Origin: Candidatus Eiseniibacteriota bacterium | GTDB taxonomy: Bacteria; Eisenbacteria; RBG-16-71-46 | Length of the DNA: 8,611 nt | Assembly (NCBI GenBank): GCA_023249815.1 | Contig: JAHFBX010000109.1 | Location: forward strand, 1 to 8,611 | Direction of reading: 5' to 3' | In this document: positions 1 to 5,900 of the stretch, piece by piece | How positions within the stretch are numbered: position 1 is the first letter of the stretch | Layout of the letters: each line of letters begins with the position of its first letter | The notes under the pieces: generated by a model | Database searches by the model: none | What the model was told of the DNA's origin: nothing | What the model saw: the letters and a program-made list of their open reading frames with translations, nothing else | Position numbers and translations under genes: made by a program

Positions 1-2
1 GC

Positions 3-512
3 TATGAAGTGGACCATGGACTCGTGCGCGGCCTCGACTACTACACGCGCAGCGCGTTCTAGGTGCACGACGCGTAGCTCGGGGCGCAGAGCGCGCTCGG
101 CGGCGGCGCACGCTACGACGGCTTGATCGAACAGCTGGGCGGCCCGCCCACACCCGGTGTGGGATTCGCGATCGGCCTGGACCGCACGCTGCTGCTGATG
201 GAGGAGCGCGGGCTCAACACGAAGTCCCCCGACTCGGTCTGCGTGGTGGCCATGGACGGCACGCGCGCGGGTGTCGTCGCGATGGTGCGCGAGCTTCGCA
301 AGCGGTTCCGCGTCGAGTCCGACGTCGAGGCGCGCGGCTTCGGCGCCCAGATGAAGGCTGCGGGGAAGAGCGGTGCACGCTTTCTCGTCATCGCAGGCGA
401 GGACGAGTGGCAGCGCGGGGAAGTGGCGCTCAAGGATTCCAGGACGGGCGAGCAGAAGGCCGTGAAGCGCGAAGCGCTGGCGGACGAGCTCGCCGCGCGC
501 ATGAATGGCTGA
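3..512 (+). pseudogene. hisS: Histidyl-tRNA synthetase, C-terminal part, with two in-frame TAG codons
   Basis: Histidyl-tRNA synthetase charges tRNA-His in the cytoplasm. The reading frame enters from outside the window. It shows the HisRS-specific motif LVRGLDYYT (about nt 24-47), a degenerate second motif SALGGGARYDG (family form GGGGRYD), class II motif 3 GVGFAIGLDR, and the C-terminal anticodon-binding domain up to the TGA at 510. Two TAG codons interrupt the frame at 60-62 and 75-77. The first sits where the family has Glu (F-E-V-H), so a GAG-to-TAG change is likely. The Gly-to-Ala in the second motif (GCA at 108) lies in the same short stretch. Downstream of nt 123 the frame is clean and well conserved. 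An essential gene broken this way next to a window edge suggests low-quality consensus sequence, although a real pseudogene with a second hisS elsewhere is possible. If the TAGs are real, only a fragment from about TTG 123 could be called. aspS follows after 15 bp, probably in the same operon. Confidence 0.88.
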
Positions 513-527
513 CCCGGAGAACACGAC

Positions 528-2366
528 GTGACTCACGAGCTCGAAGGACTCGGCGACTGGCGGCGCACTCACACGTGCGGTGAACTCGGGCGCGCGCACG
601 CCGGCCAGAGCGTCACGCTCATGGGCTGGCTCCACCGTTCGCGCGACCATGGCGGCGTGCTGTTCACGGACCTTCGCGACCGCTACGGCCTGACACAGGT
701 TGTGTTCCACCCCGAGACCGGCGGCAAGACGCTGCTCGATCGCGCGTCCCGGCTCGGCAACGAATTCGTGATCGCCGTGCGCGGCGTGGTGATGGAGCGG
801 CCGGCCGATGCGGTGAACGCCGAGCTCGCGACCGGCACCATCGAGGTGGACGCGCGCGAGATGAAGTTGCTCTCGGCCTGCGATCCGCTGCCATTCCAGG
901 TGAACGAAGAGCACATGCTCGCGAGTGAGGACCTGCGCTTGCGCTTCCGCTATCTCGACCTGCGCCGGCCGGAGCTGGCCGCGCTTTTGGCGTTGCGTCA
1001 CAAGGCCGCGATGGCCGCGCGTGCCTACCTGTCGAGCCAGAGCTTCCTCGAGATCGAGACGCCGATCCTGGTGAAGCCGACGCCGGAGGGCGCGCGCGAC
1101 TACGTCGTGCCGAGCCGCGTGCACCAGGGCAGCTTCTACGCGCTGCCGCAGAGCCCGCAGCTCTACAAGCAGACGCTCATGATCAGCGGCTGCGACCGCT
1201 ACTTCCAGCTCGCGCGCTGCCTGCGCGACGAGGATCTGCGCGCCGACCGCCAGCCCGAGCACACGCAGATCGACCTCGAGATGAGCTTCGTCACCGAGGA
1301 CGACGTGTTCACCGCCGTCGAGGGACTGTTCGTCGCCATGTGGCGCGAGACGTTGGGCGTGAAGCTCGAGACGCCGTTCGCGCGCATCACCTACGACGAG
1401 TCGATGAAGCGCTACGGCACCGATAAGCCCGACCTGCGCTTCGGCTTCGAGTTCACCGATGTCACCGCGATCTGCGCGCAATCGCCGCGCAACGTGGTGG
1501 CGAACGGCGCGAAGGCCGCGGGCGGCATCGCGGTGGCGATGACGTTTCCAGGCGGCGCCGAGATCAGCGGCACGCAGCTCCGCAAGTTCGAGGATGTCGT
1601 CAAGGCCGCGGGCGCCGGCGGACTCACGTTCTTCAAGGTGCTCGCCACCGACCGCGAGAAGCAGCAGGTCATCTTCCCCGGAGCGATGCTCGATGAGTTC
1701 CTCGCGAAGGTCGGCGCCAAGCCGGGCGACGCGGTGGTGTTCACGAACGGGCCGTGGGAGCGCACGTGCAAGGCGCTCGGTGTGCTGCGCACGCAGCTCG
1801 GGCAGGCCGAACTCGAGAAGCAGGGTCTGCTCGGCAAGACCGGGCACGAGCAGGACTGGCGGTTCGTGTGGGTGCGGCAGTTCCCGCTGTTCGAATGGAT
1901 CGACGAGACCAAGCGCTGGGAGCCCAAGCACCACATGTTCACCATGCCGAACCCGGAGCACCTCGAGTATCTCGAGACCGACCCCGGCAAGGTGGTCGCG
2001 CAGCTCTATGACGTGGTGTTGAACGGCAACGAGCTGGGCTCGGGCTCGATCCGCATCCACCGCCCCGACATCCAGGAGCGCGTCATGAAGGTGACCGGGC
2101 TCACGACCGAGCAGGCACACGAGAAGTTCGGGTTCCTGCTCGAGGCGTATCGCTATGCCTCGCCGCCACACGGCGGGATCGGCATCGGCTTGGACCGTAT
2201 CATCATGCTGCTTGGCGGCCGCGACTCCATTCGCGACGTGATCGCGTTCCCGAAGACGGCGAGCGCGACGTCGTTGATGGACGGAAGCCCGAGCCCGGTC
2301 GAGACCGAGACGTGGCGAGAGCTGGGGCTCGCGCCGGCCAAGCCGGCGGCGGGGCCCAAGGGCTGA
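528..2366 (+). CDS. aspS: Aspartyl-tRNA synthetase, bacterial type
   Basis: This enzyme attaches aspartate to tRNA-Asp (possibly also tRNA-Asn) in the cytoplasm. At 612 aa it is slightly longer than the usual bacterial length of about 590. The N-terminal OB-fold anticodon domain (about residues 10-130) contains GWLHRSRDHGG. The class II catalytic core has QSPQLYKQ, motif 2 with R233-D234-E235, and motif 3 GGIGIGLDR at 549-557. The GAD insertion domain typical of bacterial AspRS lies at about 300-420. The GTG at 528 is preceded by GGAG about 8 bases upstream, and the OB fold begins soon after, which supports this start. The gene lies 15 bp after hisS, a common pairing of synthetase genes. His41-Gly42 in the OB fold matches non-discriminating AspRS enzymes, which also charge tRNA-Asn for amidation by GatCAB; this specificity is an inference from one position. 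All motifs are intact and the identification is secure. Confidence 0.98.
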   Translation: MTHELEGLGDWRRTHTCGELGRAHAGQSVTLMGWLHRSRDHGGVLFTDLRDRYGLTQVVFHPETGGKTLLDRASRLGNEFVIAVRGVVMERPADAVNAELATGTIEVDAREMKLLSACDPLPFQVNEEHMLASEDLRLRFRYLDLRRPELAALLALRHKAAMAARAYLSSQSFLEIETPILVKPTPEGARDYVVPSRVHQGSFYALPQSPQLYKQTLMISGCDRYFQLARCLRDEDLRADRQPEHTQIDLEMSFVTEDDVFTAVEGLFVAMWRETLGVKLETPFARITYDESMKRYGTDKPDLRFGFEFTDVTAICAQSPRNVVANGAKAAGGIAVAMTFPGGAEISGTQLRKFEDVVKAAGAGGLTFFKVLATDREKQQVIFPGAMLDEFLAKVGAKPGDAVVFTNGPWERTCKALGVLRTQLGQAELEKQGLLGKTGHEQDWRFVWVRQFPLFEWIDETKRWEPKHHMFTMPNPEHLEYLETDPGKVVAQLYDVVLNGNELGSGSIRIHRPDIQERVMKVTGLTTEQAHEKFGFLLEAYRYASPPHGGIGIGLDRIIMLLGGRDSIRDVIAFPKTASATSLMDGSPSPVETETWRELGLAPAKPAAGPKG

Positions 2367-2414
2367 CCGCCGTGGCGGCGTAGGGCGCGGACGGCTCGCC
2401 ACCACGCACCGACG

Positions 2415-2498
2415 ATGCGCGAGATCCTGCTCGTTCGCCATGGTGTCCCCGCGCGCGACACGCGGAGCTGGATCCGGGGCCACGACTTCGAGCGCTGC
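2415..2498 (+). pseudogene. Histidine-phosphatase (phosphoglycerate mutase-like) N-terminal stub
   Basis: The first 28 codons from ATG 2415 read like the start of a histidine phosphatase superfamily protein. They include ILLVRHG, where the RHG motif carries the phosphate-accepting histidine, followed by RGHDFER. These proteins are normally about 200 aa or longer, but the similarity stops around nt 2498, at a CTGCAG hexamer. The frame continues without a stop into the PhzF gene at 2517. No phosphatase body is present anywhere in the window, so this cannot be an active phosphatase. It lies 48 bp after aspS. No strong Shine-Dalgarno sequence precedes the ATG. If translation does begin here, it gives a 253-aa protein with a 34-residue extension on PhzF. 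The stub is best explained by a deletion or an assembly join that removed most of a phosphatase gene. Confidence 0.6.
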
Positions 2499-2503
2499 AG
2501 ATT

Positions 2504-2508
2504 GGGGG
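2504..2508 (+). promoter_or_regulatory. Ribosome binding site for the PhzF-family gene
   Basis: A GGGGG run ends 8 bases before ATG 2517. It supports the internal start over the in-frame ATG at 2415, which lacks a comparable signal. Confidence 0.5.
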
Positions 2509-2516
2509 TTCTACAG

Positions 2517-3176
2517 ATGGCACTGCCATTCCACATCGTGGATGTGTTCGCGGAGCGACGTTACGCCGGGAACCCGCTCGCGGTCGTGCTGCGGGCGGAG
2601 CAACTCTCCGACGAGACCATGCAGCGGATCGCCACCGAGACGAACTTCTCGGAGACTACTTTCGTCGCGACCGATCCCGAGCCCGACGGTGCGTTCGGTG
2701 TTCGCATCTTCACACCGGCGCGCGAGCTCGCGTTCGCCGGTCATCCACTCGTTGGGACGGCCTGGGTCATTCGCGAGGCCTACGCGCGCGGCGCGGCCGA
2801 ACCGCTCCGCCTGAACATCGCGGCCGGCCGGGTGCCGGTGACGTTCGAGCGATCGGAGGAGGGCGGCGAGGTGACGTGGTTCGTCGCGCCACCGGTGACG
2901 CTCGGCGCGACCTGCGGGCGGGAGGACATCGCCGTGGCGCTGGGGCTCGCACGCGAGGACATCGCGTCCGGGCCGCCCGTACAACTCGCCGGCGCGAGCA
3001 GCACGGCGCTGCTCGTGCCGGTTCGCGATCTCGCCGCCCTGCGCATCGAACAGGGCTACGGGCTTCACCGCCCGTCGTGCGTGCGGCTGCGCGCGCGCGG
3101 CGCGGGTGCCGCGCGCGAGGTACGCGTGGGCGGGAGCGTGGTCCCGGTCGCGCGAGGGGAGTGGCTCACCGAGTAG
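2517..3176 (+). CDS. PhzF-family isomerase/epimerase-like protein, internally shortened
   Basis: The 219-aa product belongs to the PhzF/YddE family, which has a diaminopimelate-epimerase-like fold of two similar domains. The N-terminal domain is typical: FHIVDVFAERRYAGNPLAVV, NFSETTFV with the probable catalytic Glu46, and FTPARELAFAGHPLVGTA with the Gly75-His76-Pro77 motif. Family members are usually about 260-300 aa. Here the sequence passes from LLVPVRDLAALR (to residue 176) straight into IEQGYGLHRPS, which is normally the C-terminal end of the second domain. The intervening block of roughly 80-95 residues, including the DPATGS motif that faces the active site, is absent. The loss is in frame. 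ATG 2517 is chosen because GGGGG lies 8 bases upstream and the family N-terminus starts here; an in-frame ATG at 2415 would add a phosphatase-like stub. The substrate of the family is generally unknown outside phenazine synthesis. As written, the protein is unlikely to be active. Family assignment is confident, functionality is not. Confidence 0.85.
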   Translation: MALPFHIVDVFAERRYAGNPLAVVLRAEQLSDETMQRIATETNFSETTFVATDPEPDGAFGVRIFTPARELAFAGHPLVGTAWVIREAYARGAAEPLRLNIAAGRVPVTFERSEEGGEVTWFVAPPVTLGATCGREDIAVALGLAREDIASGPPVQLAGASSTALLVPVRDLAALRIEQGYGLHRPSCVRLRARGAGAAREVRVGGSVVPVARGEWLTE

Positions 3177-3299
3177 GCCGGCGGACGGTTCCCGCGCCGT
3201 GGCGATTGTGCGCGCCGCGGTGCTGCGGCACACTGCGCCGGCTGAATTTCGTCTCGCAGTCTTTGCGGTTGCCCAACTCACCTCGCGAGGTCGCGCAAC

Positions 3300-4382
3300 G
3301 TGATCAAGTTCATGCTTTTCATCGACGGCACCTGGCTCTATTCCAACACCTCCCGCCTGGTCGAAGCCTCCGGCGAGCCTGGATTCGTGCTCGACTTCGG
3401 GAAACTGCCGCGAGTGCTGGCGGAAGAGGTGGGCCGCCGCCTCGGGCACGACGAGTGGACCGTCGTCCGCACACACCTGTTCGGCAGCTACGCGGCGAAC
3501 GTGGATCCCAAGGACCTGGAGCCGGTCGAGCGCCGCCTCAACTTTTTCGCAATGCTTCGCCAGCAGCACCACTACGAGGTCGAGGCGTTCCCGATCGAGT
3601 ATCGCGGCAAGCGCCTGCGCCGCACGGACCGCGATCCCAACGACTCGTTCGAGCCGAAGGAGAAGTGTGTCGACATCGCGCTCGCGACGAGCGTGCTGTT
3701 CAACGCCGCCATGTCCAACGCCTACGACGTGGCGATCGCGGTGCTGGGAGACCAGGACTTCAAGCCCGTGCTACAGAACGTGCGGCGACTCGGCAAGCGT
3801 GTCGCGATCGCCAGCATCAACGGCGCGTGCTCCGGCGAGTACTCCGATCCCGCCGATCGCGCGCGCGTGCGGGACGTGGAGTTGCTGTGGCTCGAGGATC
3901 TGCTGCCGCGCCTCGCGCGGCGCTACGACCCGCACTGGCTCGACTGCCAGTCGCCGACGCACAAGGGCGAACGCAAGGTCGAGACGACCTACTACCCGAA
4001 GCGCGGCGAGAAGTTCTATTGCCCCGCCTGTCGCGAGGAGTTCGCGAGGCAGCGCGAGGCGGCCACGACGGGGGGAGGAAACGGTGGGAACGGCGGCAAT
4101 GGCGGGAACGGCGGCGAGACCCAGAAGTACGCGCCCACCGACACGTCGCTCATGGGCGTCGTCCGCCACAAACGTCTCGACAAGAGCTACGGCTTCATCA
4201 TGGTCGACGGCTGCGGTGAATACGACGGCGCTGAGTACTTCTTCCACGAGAGCGACATCGCCGACGGCACGCGCTTCACGGAGCTGGCGGAGGGCACGGT
4301 CGTGGACTTCCATGTGAAGGCCGATCCACCCGCCGGCAAGGCGCCGCCCGCACGCGATGTGCGCCGCCGGGTCACAGTGTGA
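3300..4382 (+). CDS. NYN-domain (PIN-like) putative ribonuclease with C-terminal cold-shock-like domain
   Basis: The 360-aa protein starts with a NYN (LabA/DUF88) domain, a PIN-like metal-dependent nuclease fold. Likely metal-binding acidic residues are visible: Asp9 in FIDG, Asp125 in KCVDIALA, and Asp151/Asp153 in GDQDF. Residues about 1-195 form this domain. A middle segment holds a CPAC motif (Cys241, Cys244) and a nearby Cys216, possibly a small zinc-binding element. Residues 258-272 are a Gly/Asn linker built of NGG units. Residues about 286-345 resemble a cold-shock/OB domain: GVVRHKR, SYGFI (296-300) and FFHESDI (314-320) correspond to the two RNA-binding motifs of CspA-like proteins. 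The architecture suggests an RNA-binding nuclease acting on single-stranded or structured RNA in the cytoplasm; activity and substrate are inferred. GTG 3300 has GAGGT 8 bases upstream, and the NYN domain begins at once. The stop overlaps the next start by 4 bp, so the two genes are probably cotranslated. Confidence 0.9.
   Translation: MIKFMLFIDGTWLYSNTSRLVEASGEPGFVLDFGKLPRVLAEEVGRRLGHDEWTVVRTHLFGSYAANVDPKDLEPVERRLNFFAMLRQQHHYEVEAFPIEYRGKRLRRTDRDPNDSFEPKEKCVDIALATSVLFNAAMSNAYDVAIAVLGDQDFKPVLQNVRRLGKRVAIASINGACSGEYSDPADRARVRDVELLWLEDLLPRLARRYDPHWLDCQSPTHKGERKVETTYYPKRGEKFYCPACREEFARQREAATTGGGNGGNGGNGGNGGETQKYAPTDTSLMGVVRHKRLDKSYGFIMVDGCGEYDGAEYFFHESDIADGTRFTELAEGTVVDFHVKADPPAGKAPPARDVRRRVTV
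4071..4115 (+). repeat. NGG-encoding in-frame repeat linker
   Basis: Within the NYN gene, 45 bases encode GGG followed by four N-G-G units. Codons vary (AAC/AAT, GGC/GGT/GGG), so the repeat is selected or constrained at protein level rather than being a fresh DNA slippage product. It joins the nuclease part to the cold-shock-like domain as a flexible linker. Confidence 0.75.
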
Positions 4383-4918
4383 AGCAGCTCGTAGAGGTCA
4401 CCGAAGCGGTCGAGCTGCTCGAGCGGACGCCCGTGGTCCTCGACGCCTGGCTCGTGGGGCTCGCGCCGGCGTGGCTTGCCGCGCGCGAGGGCGAGGGCAC
4501 GTGGAGTCCGCTCGAAGTCGTGGCACACCTCGCGCACAACGAGGAGACAGACTGGATGACTCGGCTCGAGATCGTGCTCCTGCACGGCGAGGCGCTGCCG
4601 TTCGAGCCCTACGAGCGCGAGGGATTCCGCGCGCGATTCCCCGACTGGCCGCTCGAGCGGCTGCTGCCCCGGTTCTCCGCGACGCGAAGGGAGAACCTCG
4701 ACAAGCTACGCGAGCTCGCACTGCGCCCCGTGGACCTGAACCGCACGGGCATGCACCCGGCGCTGGGCCGCGTCACCGTTCGCCAGCTTCTCGCCGGCTG
4801 GGTGGTGCACGACCTCACCCACCTGGCGCAGATCGCGCGCGTGCTCGCCAAGCGCTACGGCGACACCGTGGGCCCGTGGCGCGACTACATGGGTGTCCTG
4901 AACGATCGTCGCGGTTGA
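4379..4918 (+). CDS. DinB-like (DinB_2 superfamily) metal-binding protein
   Basis: The 179-aa product fits the DinB/YfiT four-helix-bundle superfamily in length and motif layout. Three histidines can form the usual metal site: His50 (or His53) in LEVVAHLAHNE, and His144 and His148 in WVVHDLTHLAQI. The segment GTWSPLEVVAHLAHNE is typical of the second helix. Members include thiol-dependent transferases and hydrolases and many proteins of unknown role; no specific reaction can be assigned. The GTG start at 4379 overlaps the TGA of the NYN gene in a GTGA tetranucleotide, which suggests translational coupling, and no strong separate Shine-Dalgarno sequence is seen. Two GC-rich inverted repeats follow the stop, so the NYN-DinB pair probably ends a transcript here. 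Despite the name, a DNA-damage role is not implied by the sequence. Confidence 0.85.
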   Translation: MKQLVEVTEAVELLERTPVVLDAWLVGLAPAWLAAREGEGTWSPLEVVAHLAHNEETDWMTRLEIVLLHGEALPFEPYEREGFRARFPDWPLERLLPRFSATRRENLDKLRELALRPVDLNRTGMHPALGRVTVRQLLAGWVVHDLTHLAQIARVLAKRYGDTVGPWRDYMGVLNDRRG

Positions 4919-4930
4919 GGGTTCACCGCG

Positions 4931-4950
4931 CTTCGCCCGGTCAGGCGAAG
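4931..4950 (+). terminator. Possible terminator hairpin after the DinB-like gene
   Basis: CTTCGCC (4931-4937) and GGCGAAG (4944-4950) form a perfect 7-bp stem with a 6-base loop, 12 bases after the stop codon. There is no T-tract downstream, so intrinsic termination is uncertain; it may act together with the hairpin at 4963. Confidence 0.45.
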
Positions 4951-4962
4951 TCCAAGTCCATC

Positions 4963-4986
4963 CCCCGGGCTCCCGGCGGCCCGGGG
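4963..4986 (+). terminator. Strong GC hairpin, possible transcript end
   Basis: CCCCGGGC (4963-4970) and GCCCGGGG (4979-4986) give a perfect 8-bp all-GC stem with an 8-base loop. It lies 12 bases after the previous hairpin. No T-run follows, so it could be a transcript-stabilising or factor-assisted terminator structure. Confidence 0.4.
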
Positions 4987-5409
4987 TTCGGCGGTCCGTC
5001 GAGACCACGCACTCCGTGCAGCGCTCGGTGTGCGTTGCTCTCCGGTGGGATCAAGCTGACGTGATGTCGGGTTCGCCGTTCACGACGCGCCACTCCCTGC
5101 GACCCGCCGCCGTCACCCTCGCGACGAACGTCGGGCGCCCACCTGCAACATGCGTTGCGCGTCTTTCGCTCCTCGATGAAGCGGATCGCGCATCGATCCC
5201 GGTTGAGGTTCGATATCTTGACGCATGAGGCACGGCGTCGCGCGCTGCCGTTGACGAGGTGCCAAGACGCGCGGCCGGGCGCGGTGGAAGCCACCACGAG
5301 CGGGGGCAGGCACGCGCCTCAACCTGCGCGCCGGATTGGCCGATGTACTCTTCAGGCGCTCGCTGACGACGCGCGCGCTCGCCACGAACGGAATCGCCCG
5401 AAGCGCCAC

Positions 5410-5415
5410 GAAAGG
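5410..5415 (+). promoter_or_regulatory. Ribosome binding site for the small membrane protein
   Basis: GAAAGG lies 7 bases before ATG 5423. It selects this start over the in-frame upstream ATG at 5336, whose extra 29 residues show no conserved character. Confidence 0.55.
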
Positions 5416-5422
5416 CCACGCC

Positions 5423-5815
5423 ATGTCCGCCGTCCGCTCGCATCCCCGACCCGTCGGAGCCGCGCGCGTGGTGCCGTCGCCCTCGGAGATGCCATCCGTG
5501 TGGAAGTGGATCCTGCCGTTCCTGTTCTGGACGGGCTGGGGCCTGTGGACCGCCATCGCGGACATGGGCAACGACGACGTTCAGCCTGCCGTGCTGCGAC
5601 TGTTCATCGGCGCCGCGATCCTTGGCATGTGGCGCCCGCGCACGTGGTGGGTTTGGGCGCTCGCGCTCTCGGCGTGGATCCCCGCCGAACCGCTTGTCGC
5701 CTCGGCGCTCCACCTGACGCAGCCCTTCAAGAGCGGCCTGGCCGGCACGCTGTTGCCGCCGATCCCCGCGCTCCTCGGCGGGTTCCTCGGCCGTACCATC
5801 ACGCGAAGCGTCTGA
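5423..5815 (+). CDS. Small membrane protein of unknown function
   Basis: I do not recognise a named family. The 130-aa product has a short basic, proline-containing N-terminus (residues 1-25) followed by four hydrophobic stretches: about 26-45 (rich in Trp and Phe), 55-70, 74-96 and 106-124. It ends shortly after the last one with a basic tail. This predicts a compact integral inner-membrane protein with up to four helices. The cytoplasmic start MSAVRSHPRP is consistent with the positive-inside rule. The start is set by GAAAGG 7 bases upstream; a later ATG at 5489 would keep all four hydrophobic segments and cannot be excluded. The gene is isolated: the upstream 500 bases hold no gene, and the next gene converges on it across a shared terminator. 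No transport or enzyme motif is visible. Confidence 0.7.
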   Translation: MSAVRSHPRPVGAARVVPSPSEMPSVWKWILPFLFWTGWGLWTAIADMGNDDVQPAVLRLFIGAAILGMWRPRTWWVWALALSAWIPAEPLVASALHLTQPFKSGLAGTLLPPIPALLGGFLGRTITRSV

Positions 5816-5852
5816 GCGAGCGCTCGGGGCCAACCCGCCCCGGAAAGACGCG

Positions 5853-5883
5853 AAAGCCCGCGTGTCCCGACCGACGCGCGGGC
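5853..5883. terminator. Bidirectional terminator between convergent genes
   Basis: GCCCGCGTGT (5856-5865) pairs with ACGCGCGGGC (5874-5883) to give a 10-bp stem with one G-T wobble and an 8-base loop. It lies between the stop of the membrane-protein gene (5815) and the stop of the - strand gene (5901). On the - strand the stem is followed by TTTCGCGTCTTT, a fair T-rich tail, so it best fits termination of the - strand gene. On the + strand the tail is ATTCATCTC, which is weaker. Confidence 0.7.
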
Positions 5884-5900
5884 ATTCATCTCGCTCTTGG

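Larger units (their letters stand above)
4919..5422. other. Stretch of about 500 bases with no convincing gene
   Basis: Apart from the two hairpins near its left end, I see no supported gene here. Open frames on both strands (for example 5016-5228 on + and 4941-5297 on -) give Arg/Ala/Pro-rich or mixed sequences without recognisable motifs or good ribosome sites. The part around 5160-5230 is a little richer in A/T than its surroundings and contains GATATC (5212-5217), so a promoter for the downstream membrane-protein gene could lie here; no clear -35/-10 pair is visible. A small inverted repeat, GCAAC-ATGC-GTTGC, sits at 5145-5158. Confidence 0.5.

Noticed and set aside
3..122. Amber codon reassignment or selenocysteine/pyrrolysine-like recoding in hisS
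   Set aside because: TAG ends three other genes here (3174, 5901 on -, 8586), and the affected codons sit at ordinary Glu/charged positions, so point errors or decay explain them better.
3177..3242. GCCGGCG/CGCCGGC inverted repeat after PhzF as a terminator
   Set aside because: The arms are 52 bases apart and there is no T-tract; chance pairing is likely in GC-rich DNA.
2511..3572. A 353-codon - strand open frame across PhzF and the NYN gene start
   Set aside because: It runs antisense to two recognisable genes and is Arg/Ala/His-rich with no domain.
2876..4219. A 447-codon + strand frame overlapping PhzF and the NYN gene
   Set aside because: Arg-rich out-of-frame translation of recognised coding sequence; no motifs.
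5145..5158. GCAAC-ATGC-GTTGC inverted repeat considered as an integron attC-like or attachment site
   Set aside because: Too short and lacking the paired outer and inner boxes; no integrase or cassette is nearby.
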